Made by a program: the position numbers and the translations under genes
Notes under the pieces: model-generated
Told to the model about the DNA's origin: nothing
The model's database searches: none
The model's input: only the letters and a program-made list of their open reading frames with translations
Assembly: GCA_964479445.1 (NCBI GenBank)
Contig: CAYZMH010000084.1
Location: 1 to 14,164 of the forward strand
Source of the DNA: CAYZMH01 sp964479445
GTDB lineage: Bacteria; Bacteroidota; Bacteroidia; Bacteroidales; GCA-2748055
DNA length: 14,164 nt
Direction: 5' to 3'
In this document: in pieces, positions 6,929 to 13,667 of the stretch
Layout of the letters: each line of letters opens with the position of its first letter
How positions within the stretch are numbered: position 1 is the stretch's first letter

Positions 6929-8104
6929 ATGAAGCTCAGCCAGACATATGAAACGTTGTTCAGGGAGTTCCGGCAAAAAGAGCCGGTCAAACAGTTGCAG
7001 GATTTTCCGGTAGATATTGTTACCCTGCCCTTTCTCTCCGATGCAGAGAGGATCCTTCCAAAGCGACCGTTAAGCTCCAAAAGGGAACCCCGCGATTTTT
7101 TTCCCCTGCCCGATGCAAGGATCCCCGAGAACACCTCATTTACCTATACCCTTTTCCTTCCCCGGCAGAAGCCTCCGCATGAGCGGGTGATTTTGTTGTT
7201 GCACGGACTGAATGAGAAGAACTGGAAAAAGTACCTGCCCTGGGCCCTGCACCTGGTTGAAAGCACAGGATCGGCGGTGCTGCTTTTTCCCATTGCGTTT
7301 CACATGGACAGGGCGCCGGCGTTGTGGAGTCAGCCCCGGATCATGCAGCATCTTACCAGGATGCGCACCAACCTGATCCGATCGCTTCGAGAAAGCACCT
7401 TTATAAACGCTGCCATCAGTCAGCGACTCGACAATTTCCCGCTTCGATTTTACCTCTCCGGGTATCAAACTGCCAATGACATTGAGAAACTTCTGAAGCA
7501 AATTATCTCCGGGCATCACCCCTATTTCAGGGAGGATACCCGGGTGGATGTATTTGCCTATTCAATTGGTGCGTTACTTGCGCAGGTAATGCTTCTGTCT
7601 CAAAACGGCAGCATCCCTGACCGGAGCCGTCTTTTTCTGTTCTGTGGAGGTTCTGTTTTCCAGGAGATGCAGGGACAATCCAGGTTTATCATGGACAGCA
7701 TGGCGTTCAACAGGTTACTGGACTATTATGTAAATCACATGGAGCAGGACATTGCTGATCACAGGCCCTATACCGGTGTGTTGAAAGACTCTGCCCTGGG
7801 CAATGCTTTCCGATCGATGATCGGGACCGATCTTCATCGCCAGAAGCGGGAGGAGATATTGCGCGGGGCAAGTGACCGGATGAAGGCAGTAGGCCTGGAG
7901 AAAGACCGGGTAATCGCCCCGGATAAAATCCTGCACACCATGCAGGGCGCCTCCGGGGATATCCCCATCGATGTGGAGATCCTTGATTTCCCGTTTCAAT
8001 ACAGCCATGAGATCCCCTTTCCCATTGATAAGGGGGTAGATAAAACGGAGGTGGACCAGGCTTTCAGCGAGGTATTCGGGCGGGCTGCCTCATTTTTCAA
8101 TTAG
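6929..8104 (+). CDS. Alpha/beta-hydrolase-like protein of unknown function, possibly DUF6051 family
   Basis: A 391-residue protein without signal peptide or membrane helix, so probably cytoplasmic. The central part looks like an alpha/beta hydrolase: a beta strand running into a His-Gly turn (VILLLHGLNE, 87-96), and a nucleophile-elbow motif AYSIGA (210-215) with S212 as candidate nucleophile. Candidates for the rest of a triad are D349 in VEILDF and H360 in YSHEIPFP near the C-terminus. The HGLNE motif and overall length recall the Bacteroidota family DUF6051, but I name that from memory. Substrate unknown. I place the start at 6929, after an A-rich stretch; the frame is open back to 6743, but that part overlaps the divergent promoter region and looks non-coding. 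It is the only plus-strand gene here and its stop overlaps the convergent OmpA-family gene by 8 bp. Confidence 0.75.
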   Translation: MKLSQTYETLFREFRQKEPVKQLQDFPVDIVTLPFLSDAERILPKRPLSSKREPRDFFPLPDARIPENTSFTYTLFLPRQKPPHERVILLLHGLNEKNWKKYLPWALHLVESTGSAVLLFPIAFHMDRAPALWSQPRIMQHLTRMRTNLIRSLRESTFINAAISQRLDNFPLRFYLSGYQTANDIEKLLKQIISGHHPYFREDTRVDVFAYSIGALLAQVMLLSQNGSIPDRSRLFLFCGGSVFQEMQGQSRFIMDSMAFNRLLDYYVNHMEQDIADHRPYTGVLKDSALGNAFRSMIGTDLHRQKREEILRGASDRMKAVGLEKDRVIAPDKILHTMQGASGDIPIDVEILDFPFQYSHEIPFPIDKGVDKTEVDQAFSEVFGRAASFFN

Positions 8105-10037
8105 TGCCTTCCCGGATTTCCACAACGGTCATTTCAGTTCTGCGGTTCTGTGCGCGTCCCTGTTCTGTCTCATTGGTTGCCAAAGGCCGCGAATCCCCAT
8201 ACCCGGCTGTCTCAATGCGGGAACTGTCTATGCCCGATTGCACAAGATAAGAGGCGACCGATTCTGCCCGTTCCCGGGAAAGCTCCTGGTTAAAGGCATC
8301 GGTGCCGGTAGAGTCGGTATGACCCGAGATTTCAATGACCACCCCGGCATTTTGCTCCAAGAATTGAACTACCTTATTCAGTTCCACCCTGGATAACTTC
8401 TTGAGCGTTGCAGATTCCAGGTCAAAAAAGATATTCCGCAGAACCATGTTTTTTCCAGTCTCAATGGGTTGCAGGGGAATATTCTTCTCAAAGGGATCCA
8501 GGTTGGTATAGGTGCCTCCCAGGGAGAAGTGATCGGAGTAGAACAGGTACCCCGGGTGCGACACATTGAATGCATACTGCCGGTTGGCAGGCAGGCTGAT
8601 CAGGTACGATCCCTCCCCCGGCTGGGAAGCGGATTCCATTACCAGTCGGCCATTCTCCAGGTCAATCAGCTGAAAGGTAGCCTCCAGTCCGCGGTAATTG
8701 CGGGCATCAAAGACTCTCCCGGAAATGTAGGAGACAGGTACCGGTCGCACCTTCTCCGGCATATCGAACGTGTAAATATCGGTATCGGTGCCGCTTTTCC
8801 GGTTGGAGGCATAATAGGCTTTGTTACCGCGCGCATTGACAATGAGTCCGATTTCATCGTTATGCGTGTTGATGGGATAGCCCAGGTTGCGCGGGGTGCT
8901 CCAGCTTCCACTATCTTTTCTTTGGCTGATGAATATATCCCCGGCCCCCATGCCTGTCCAGCCGTGGGAGGAGAAGTACAGAGTCTGCTGATCGGGGTGG
9001 ATAAAGGGCGATTGCTCGACCGCCGTTGTATTTATGCTGTCACCCAGATTTTCAGGATTACTCCAGCCGTTGCCTGTTTTCACAGACCGATAAAGGTCAT
9101 ATTCTCCCTTTCCCCCCGGCCGGTTGCTTGTAAAATAGAGGATGCGGCCGTCGGCCGATATGGAAGGATGTTTTTCGGAATGGTAGGTATTGACCGCTTC
9201 ACCCAGGTTAACCGGAACGCTCCACTGGCCGTTTTCCCAACGGGATGTGTAGATATCACACAACCCATAGCCGTCTGGCCTGTTGCACCCGGTAAAAAAG
9301 AGCGTTCGTCCGTCGGCGGTAACCGACTGGGCCCCCTCGTTATCACCTGTATTGATGGGTTTCCCGAGGTTCTGCCGTTCCGACCAATAGTTTCCCTCCC
9401 AGGTAGCGTAGAAAAAATCTTCCTGTCCGTTTACGAAACTCACCGGTTGATCTTTGTTTACAGGCAGCAGGACGGTAATAAAAAGCTTCTTTTCATCCAC
9501 AGATAGCGAAGGCCAGTGCTCATAGTAGTCTGAGTTCACCGAGTCTCCCAGGTTCTCGGGCTGGAAAGGGACCGGGTTGGCAACCGCTTCCAGGGCAAAA
9601 TCGATCTTTTCCTGTAACGATTTTGCCTCTAGGGCCATGGATTCATCGGTATAACCCGACCTGCGCCATTGATCCAGGTGATTCACTGCCTGCTGATACA
9701 TGCCTGCCGAGTACTCCACCCCGGCAAGTTTCAGGTACCCCCCCGGAACGGCACCCGGATGGGCTTTTAGTCCGTTCAGGTAGTAAGTGGCTGCATCACG
9801 GGGCCGGTCCCTGTCCAGGTAGATCTGTGCCAGCATAAACCAGGCTTCGGAAAAGTTTTCATCCACCCGCAACGCTTTCCTGATCAGCTTTTCTGCCTCC
9901 TCATCTTCCCGCAATCTGAATGCCTCCGCGGCCTCTTTGAATATCCGCACAGCCCGGTTAGATGAGGAGTGGTACTGCTGCGCCTGCAATGCAAGGGCAA
10001 AAAATACCAGAGCGGCAGTCAGGACAACTTTTTTCAT
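8097..10037 (-). CDS. TPR / PD40 beta-propeller / OmpA C-terminal envelope protein (PorE-like)
   Basis: A 646-residue exported protein. Residues 1-19 are a Sec signal ending ALQA-Q. Residues about 28-150 are TPR-like helices (two clear repeats around 33-93). Residues about 160-428 are five PD40/WD40-like blades, each with a NLGxxxN motif. Residues about 436-525 resemble a carboxypeptidase regulatory-like beta domain (YISGRVFDARNYRGLEA). Residues about 530-646 are an OmpA-type peptidoglycan-binding domain: GHTDSTG with D575, and R590 in LSRERAESV, the pair that holds diaminopimelate in OmpA homologues; GYGDSRP and NRRTEM follow. The domain order is that of PorE of the type IX secretion system, which tethers the machine to the wall, but PorE is a lipoprotein and this protein has no lipobox. 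A paralogue with another job is equally possible; no other T9SS gene is in the window. Start at 10037 because the signal peptide begins there. Confidence 0.92.
   Translation of the reverse strand: MKKVVLTAALVFFALALQAQQYHSSSNRAVRIFKEAAEAFRLREDEEAEKLIRKALRVDENFSEAWFMLAQIYLDRDRPRDAATYYLNGLKAHPGAVPGGYLKLAGVEYSAGMYQQAVNHLDQWRRSGYTDESMALEAKSLQEKIDFALEAVANPVPFQPENLGDSVNSDYYEHWPSLSVDEKKLFITVLLPVNKDQPVSFVNGQEDFFYATWEGNYWSERQNLGKPINTGDNEGAQSVTADGRTLFFTGCNRPDGYGLCDIYTSRWENGQWSVPVNLGEAVNTYHSEKHPSISADGRILYFTSNRPGGKGEYDLYRSVKTGNGWSNPENLGDSINTTAVEQSPFIHPDQQTLYFSSHGWTGMGAGDIFISQRKDSGSWSTPRNLGYPINTHNDEIGLIVNARGNKAYYASNRKSGTDTDIYTFDMPEKVRPVPVSYISGRVFDARNYRGLEATFQLIDLENGRLVMESASQPGEGSYLISLPANRQYAFNVSHPGYLFYSDHFSLGGTYTNLDPFEKNIPLQPIETGKNMVLRNIFFDLESATLKKLSRVELNKVVQFLEQNAGVVIEISGHTDSTGTDAFNQELSRERAESVASYLVQSGIDSSRIETAGYGDSRPLATNETEQGRAQNRRTEMTVVEIREGTN
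8763..9554 (-). repeat. Five PD40 beta-propeller repeats within the OmpA-family gene
   Basis: The motif NLGxxxN recurs at residues 162, 223, 277, 330 and 384, a period of 53-61 residues (blade starts near 9554, 9371, 9209, 9050 and 8888). Most copies are followed by a strand with D/S-G-R-x-L-(Y/F)-F-(T/S) and a D-I/L-Y ending. The repeats are evident in protein but have diverged in DNA, so they look old. Confidence 0.8.
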
Positions 10038-10061
10038 ACATATATTGTGTTGTGTTATCAC

Positions 10062-10094
10062 TCAAGGTAAGAAATCTGCAAATTGGATTCCAAA
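10062..10094 (-). promoter_or_regulatory. Weak candidate promoter for the OmpA-family gene
   Basis: On the minus strand TTTTTTG (CAAA at 10091-10094 on plus) is followed after 21 bp by TACCTTGA (10062-10069), which differs from TAnnTTTG in its last two bases. The position, about 25 bp before the start at 10037, is sensible, but the match is imperfect. Confidence 0.3.
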
Positions 10095-10136
10095 AAAGCA
10101 CTAAAAAATTTTCAATCTGCACCGGGCAACGACACG

Positions 10137-10170
10137 AGACAGATCATCCCGGTTCCTTCCCGGTCTGTCT
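10137..10170 (-). terminator. Possible hairpin terminator after queE
   Basis: AGACAGA (10137-10143) can pair with TCTGTCT (10164-10170), and inside it two CCGG tetramers (10149-10152 and 10160-10163) pair around a 7-nt loop, leaving a 5-nt bulge. It starts 12 bp after the queE stop. No T-run follows directly (one appears some 25-30 bases later), so it may only stabilise the transcript end. Confidence 0.35.
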
Positions 10171-10181
10171 GCGCGAAAATA

Positions 10182-10808
10182 TTACGGAATTCTCATATAT
10201 TTATGGGCCTGCAGGGAGACGCTCCACTCCGGGTGGTTCTTCACATAAGCAATCACATCGGGAAGTATTTCCCGGCTCACGCTCCATTCCGGCTGAAGAA
10301 ATAAATGGCAGGAGGAGGATACCTTTGCTGCATTTTCCTCGGCCCATTGAAAATCTTCAGTACCGGCTATAATCACCTTCAGCTCATCCGCTTTTTGATG
10401 GATATCTCCCACCGGCGGGGCATTTTTTTTAGGAGAGAGGCATATCCAGTCCCATCTGCCGGTAAGCGGATGAGCCCCGCTTGTCTCCAGGTAGGTGGTG
10501 ATCTTCCGATCCTTCAACTTACCGGTCATATAATCCAGGTTTACCATCAGGGGTTCTCCACCGGTTACCACCACCGATGCCGCCGGAAACTGGGCAGCAC
10601 GTTCCACGACAGTGTCGACCTCAACGGGAGGATGAAGTTCGGGATTCCACGAATACTTGGTATCGCACCAGCTGCATCCTACGTCGCAACCGCCGATCCT
10701 GATAAAATAGGCCGGCTTCCCTGTATGGAAGCCCTCTCCCTGTATGGTGTAGAACTCCTCTACCAGTGGTACTTTTCGTCCCTTTTCAAAAAGGTCAGTC
10801 TTTGTCAT
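10182..10808 (-). CDS. queE: 7-carboxy-7-deazaguanine synthase (radical SAM enzyme QueE)
   Basis: A 208-residue cytoplasmic radical SAM enzyme that rearranges 6-carboxy-tetrahydropterin to 7-carboxy-7-deazaguanine, the committed step to preQ0, queuosine and other 7-deazaguanines. Seen in sequence: EEFYTIQGEG (17-26), typical of the QueE N-terminus; the cluster-binding C41-xxx-C45-xx-C48; VTGGEP (81-86), which contacts SAM; and the C-terminal SLQAHKYMRIP. Length agrees with the short QueE forms, and all three cysteines are present. No other queuosine gene (queC, queD, queF) is in the window, so it appears to be a single-gene unit: a strong terminator separates it from the phosphatase gene upstream, and it has its own promoter box. 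Confidence 0.96.
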   Translation of the reverse strand: MTKTDLFEKGRKVPLVEEFYTIQGEGFHTGKPAYFIRIGGCDVGCSWCDTKYSWNPELHPPVEVDTVVERAAQFPAASVVVTGGEPLMVNLDYMTGKLKDRKITTYLETSGAHPLTGRWDWICLSPKKNAPPVGDIHQKADELKVIIAGTEDFQWAEENAAKVSSSCHLFLQPEWSVSREILPDVIAYVKNHPEWSVSLQAHKYMRIP

Positions 10809-10835
10809 GTGCTATAGCTGCTAACAATTCCGGGA

Positions 10836-10843
10836 CAAAGATA
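10836..10843 (-). promoter_or_regulatory. Promoter -7 element for queE
   Basis: TATCTTTG on the minus strand is an exact TAnnTTTG match and the same 8-mer as the box of the GH3 fusion gene. It would start transcription about 24 bases before the queE ATG at 10808. The -33 element is poor: TTTTC lies 22 bp upstream. Confidence 0.6.
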
Positions 10844-10984
10844 GCAAACTTCCCCGGGAACGCTGAAAAGAGCATAAAGCGTGCTTGTCTCTCGCAATTC
10901 TGAATCCAGGATGCCCTGTTTTCCCATGGGGCCCGGCAGGGAATATGGACATGAAGCGTGATAGAACCGGTAACTGCAGGAAAC

Positions 10985-11020
10985 AAAAAAGGAACGGTCA
11001 GTATAATAATCCCGTTCCTT
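10985..11020 (-). terminator. Intrinsic terminator after the alkaline phosphatase gene
   Basis: A perfect 9-bp stem (AAGGAACGG at 10989-10997 with CCGTTCCTT at 11012-11020), a 14-nt loop and a run of T on the minus strand (A-run at 10985-10990) form a classical rho-independent terminator 26 bp after the phosphatase stop. It closes the probable four-gene operon. Confidence 0.92.
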
Positions 11021-11046
11021 ACAATGCTCCTTATGCTCATGGGCAA

Positions 11047-12138
11047 TTACTCTGTAAAACCATATGCCTTGCTAAAACGCTCCGGGAATGCCGTGTTTTC
11101 GTAAACACCACTGAACAACTCCGCCCCTGGTCCGTATGCAAACACCGGGATCATGGATCCGGTATGCCCACCGGTTGTGAATGTTGTTTCCACGGTTTGC
11201 TCCTGGTAGTTACCGTTGAGTACCACAAACCCACCTGTTTCATGGTCGGCCGTGATCACGACAAGTGTTTCATTATCTTTTTTAGCAAAGTCCATAGCGA
11301 TCTCAACCACCTTATTGAAATCCAGGGTTTCCGATATCAGGTACTCCTCGTCATTGGCGTGTCCTGCCCAATCGATCTGTGATCCCTCCACCATAAGGAA
11401 GAACCCTTCCGGGTTGTCATCCAGGAGATCCAGTGCTTTCTGTGTAGCAACCGGTAACATATCCGCCCGGCCTTCAGCAGCTGGCGGATTGTGAACGGCG
11501 GCGGTCAAACCGGCCAGTTTACCTGAGGTGACTTTCTCCACCTCTGCCATGGATCGGGCCACGGTATACCCCTTTTCTTCCAGGTCGGAGGTGAGATCCC
11601 TTCCGTCTTCCCGGTTGTAGAAATGGTCCTGTCCTCCACCGATAAACACATCTATATCGGTCTTAAGGAAATCCGCTGCGATCGCCTCATAATCATTCCG
11701 GCTCTCTTCATTGGCGATAAATGAAGCGGGGGTAGCGTGGGTGATCGCTGAGGAGGAGACCAGTCCGGTTGCATACCCGTTCTCTTCTGCTCTTTTCAGG
11801 ATGGAAACCAGCTCCAGGCCGGTGCTATCCACGCCGATGGCGCCATTATTGGTTTTCGTACCACACGCCATGGCCGTTCCGCTTGCCGCACTGTCGGTAA
11901 TGTAATCATTCGCAGAGTGGGTTTTTTGAATTCCCACGTGTGTGGCATCTTCCAGTGCCAGGGGGCCCTGGTGGACAGTCATAGCAGCAAGGATTTGGTT
12001 CAGTCCCATTCCGTCACCTATAAGGAAAATAACGTTACGGGTTGCGGGTTCATCGGCCTGCTTTTTCTCCGGGCTATTTGCGCAGCCGGTAACTAAAAGG
12101 GCCAGGATCAGAGGGAGATAAAAAACTATCTTTTTCAT
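11047..12138 (-). CDS. Alkaline phosphatase (PhoA family), lipoprotein
   Basis: A 363-residue phosphomonoesterase. The N-terminus is a lipoprotein signal with lipobox VTGC and lipidated C19, so it should be membrane-anchored on the outer side of the inner membrane or in the outer membrane. Metal and active-site residues of the PhoA family are all visible: D42 in GDGMG, nucleophile S83 in TDSAASGT, T136 in HATPASF, a likely phosphate-binding R147, E251, D256 and H260 in EGSQIDWAGH, D298 and H299 in TADHETGG, and H325 in GGHTG. At 363 residues it is shorter than E. coli PhoA and lacks several loops, as in many Bacteroidota enzymes. It releases phosphate from a broad range of monoesters. It is the last gene of the operon, 16 bp after the small membrane protein gene. 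I saw no Pho-box-like regulation. Confidence 0.95.
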   Translation of the reverse strand: MKKIVFYLPLILALLVTGCANSPEKKQADEPATRNVIFLIGDGMGLNQILAAMTVHQGPLALEDATHVGIQKTHSANDYITDSAASGTAMACGTKTNNGAIGVDSTGLELVSILKRAEENGYATGLVSSSAITHATPASFIANEESRNDYEAIAADFLKTDIDVFIGGGQDHFYNREDGRDLTSDLEEKGYTVARSMAEVEKVTSGKLAGLTAAVHNPPAAEGRADMLPVATQKALDLLDDNPEGFFLMVEGSQIDWAGHANDEEYLISETLDFNKVVEIAMDFAKKDNETLVVITADHETGGFVVLNGNYQEQTVETTFTTGGHTGSMIPVFAYGPGAELFSGVYENTAFPERFSKAYGFTE

Positions 12139-12154
12139 GGGTTTTGTATTTGGT

Positions 12155-12388
12155 TTAATGTTTCCATAAACGGCTTATGAGGCCATAAAGTATTCTAAAT
12201 ATACCTGATATCACATAAAGGACCGCAGCAACGAGGAGAACGAGGTGTAACTGGGTAACCAACTCTTTTGCAGGAGATCCGAATTTTATGATACCGATCA
12301 CGTTCAACAGGAAAGCTGCAATGAAGCAGAACAACAGGATGATCAGTTCACGCTTTTTCTGTCTGGGTGTAATAACCGTTTCTTTCAT
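12155..12388 (-). CDS. Small two-helix membrane protein of unknown function
   Basis: A 77-residue protein with a basic N-terminus (PRQKKRE, 8-14) and two hydrophobic helices, about 15-33 and 45-70, joined by a short loop with GSPAKE; the C-terminus is basic (SRLWKH). By the positive-inside rule both ends would face the cytoplasm. I recognise no named family. Its place supports a real gene: it starts 13 bp after the oxidoreductase stop and ends 16 bp before the phosphatase start, in an operon-like row. I take the ATG at 12388, preceded by an A/T-rich stretch; the frame is open to 12433 but the extra residues would overlap the upstream gene. Confidence 0.75.
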   Translation of the reverse strand: MKETVITPRQKKRELIILLFCFIAAFLLNVIGIIKFGSPAKELVTQLHLVLLVAAVLYVISGIFRILYGLISRLWKH

Positions 12389-12401
12389 GATATATTTTGG
12401 T

Positions 12402-13649
12402 TTATAACGCCAAATTTTCCGGCCAGTAAACAATCGAGTTATTCATCATCGCTTCATGTCCCATGAGGGTTGCAATGCTTGCATAGAAGCCTTCCCGTAT
12501 TAACCAGGGGTCTATTTTGTTTGCTTTTACATTGGAAATAAATGCTTCCATCTGCATAATGGATCCGTCGGATTCCATGACCTCGTCGATGATGTAATCT
12601 CCCTTGTCTTCCGAAGGATTTTCCGGCACCCAGCTGGCTCCGCCTATGGGCACGGTTTCAAAGAAGCGCTGCTCCAGGTCATTGATAAGCTGGATAATAC
12701 CCGGTGCAGGAGGAGGAAACTCCTTATACTTTTTCCCCATTTCCAACTCCATGGTGCCTTTGGGACCCAGTATCTGTTCTTCGAAGCCATATTTCTTATT
12801 GCTTGTCATAGAGTCATACACCAGGTGTGTATCACCCGGATATTTATAAACCAGGTTTACATTATCATAGACCTCCCTGCCATCCTTCCAGTAATTAATG
12901 CTACCTGCTCCCCATACGCATTCGGGAACTTCTTCGAGGATCCAGTTCGCAACCTGGATCTGGTGGCTGGCCAGTTCGGTCATCAATCCCCTGGAGTAGT
13001 CCAGGTAGAGCCTCCAGTTAATTTTTCTCTCCAGCTCCGGGGAGGGTACATTGCGTCTCCAATCGCTGTTCCTGTGCCAATAAGCTCGTATCTGAGTCAC
13101 TTTGCCCAGGAGGTCGTTCCGGATATCCTCCAGTGCCTTCAGGTATTTCACATTGTAAAGACGCTGGTGTCCGATATGAAGAATCCTGTTGTTCCGTTTC
13201 TGTGCCTCCACCATGTCATTGCACTCCTGGTAATTCATACCCATGGCTTTTTCACAGAAGACATGCAGACCAGCATCCAGGGAGTCTATGGTCATCCTGG
13301 CGTGCTCGAACAGGGGTGTTGCGATCACCACAGCATCTATATCCTCCTTTTCAAGCATCTCCTTGTAATTGTAGTATCCCCTGGCATGGGGTCCGATCAA
13401 TTTCTGGGCGCGCTCGAAATGCGGTTCATAATTATCACAAAAGCAAGTGATCTCATGTCCGGGAATCATCTCCAATACCTCCAGGTGGTATTTTCCGCGG
13501 GAGCCAATGCCTATTATTCCAAGCTTCACGGTCCGTCCTGTATCCTGGGCCATCATCTCATTCACCAGTGGCACATGACCCAATAGTACGCTACCACCGG
13601 TAAGCAGAGAGAACGTTTTTAAAAAGTCTCTTCGATTCGATCCTTCCAT
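12402..13649 (-). CDS. Tat-exported Gfo/Idh/MocA-family oxidoreductase
   Basis: A 415-residue NAD(P)-dependent dehydrogenase-like protein. The N-terminus carries a twin-arginine signal, N5-R-R-D-F-L-K11, followed by a hydrophobic stretch, so it would be exported folded with its cofactor already bound. A Rossmann domain follows (LGIIGIGSRG, 43-52; VIATP, 108-112). The usual E-K-P catalytic/cofactor motif appears as CEKAMG (132-137), with alanine replacing proline. The alpha/beta C-terminal domain has ELASHQIQVANW (225-236), where H229 is the probable catalytic histidine. Members act on sugars and inositols, and relatives such as GH109 use bound NAD for glycoside hydrolysis; the motifs here do not match GH109 well. 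The substrate is unknown. It lies 18 bp after the apbE-like gene and 13 bp before the small membrane protein. Confidence 0.92.
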   Translation of the reverse strand: MEGSNRRDFLKTFSLLTGGSVLLGHVPLVNEMMAQDTGRTVKLGIIGIGSRGKYHLEVLEMIPGHEITCFCDNYEPHFERAQKLIGPHARGYYNYKEMLEKEDIDAVVIATPLFEHARMTIDSLDAGLHVFCEKAMGMNYQECNDMVEAQKRNNRILHIGHQRLYNVKYLKALEDIRNDLLGKVTQIRAYWHRNSDWRRNVPSPELERKINWRLYLDYSRGLMTELASHQIQVANWILEEVPECVWGAGSINYWKDGREVYDNVNLVYKYPGDTHLVYDSMTSNKKYGFEEQILGPKGTMELEMGKKYKEFPPPAPGIIQLINDLEQRFFETVPIGGASWVPENPSEDKGDYIIDEVMESDGSIMQMEAFISNVKANKIDPWLIREGFYASIATLMGHEAMMNNSIVYWPENLAL

Positions 13650-13667
13650 CTGTCAGTTTGTATTTGT

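Noticed and set aside
8469..9506. A long plus-strand open frame (345 codons) opposite the OmpA-family gene
   Set aside because: It is antisense to clear PD40 and OmpA-domain coding and has no recognisable motif; low stop density from codon bias on the other strand explains it.
10795..11046. An 83-codon minus-strand frame between queE and the phosphatase
   Set aside because: It overlaps the queE start and contains the phosphatase terminator and the queE -7 box, so it is not a plausible gene.
12825..13586. A 253-codon plus-strand frame opposite the Gfo/Idh/MocA gene
   Set aside because: It is antisense to well-supported coding and has no domain features.
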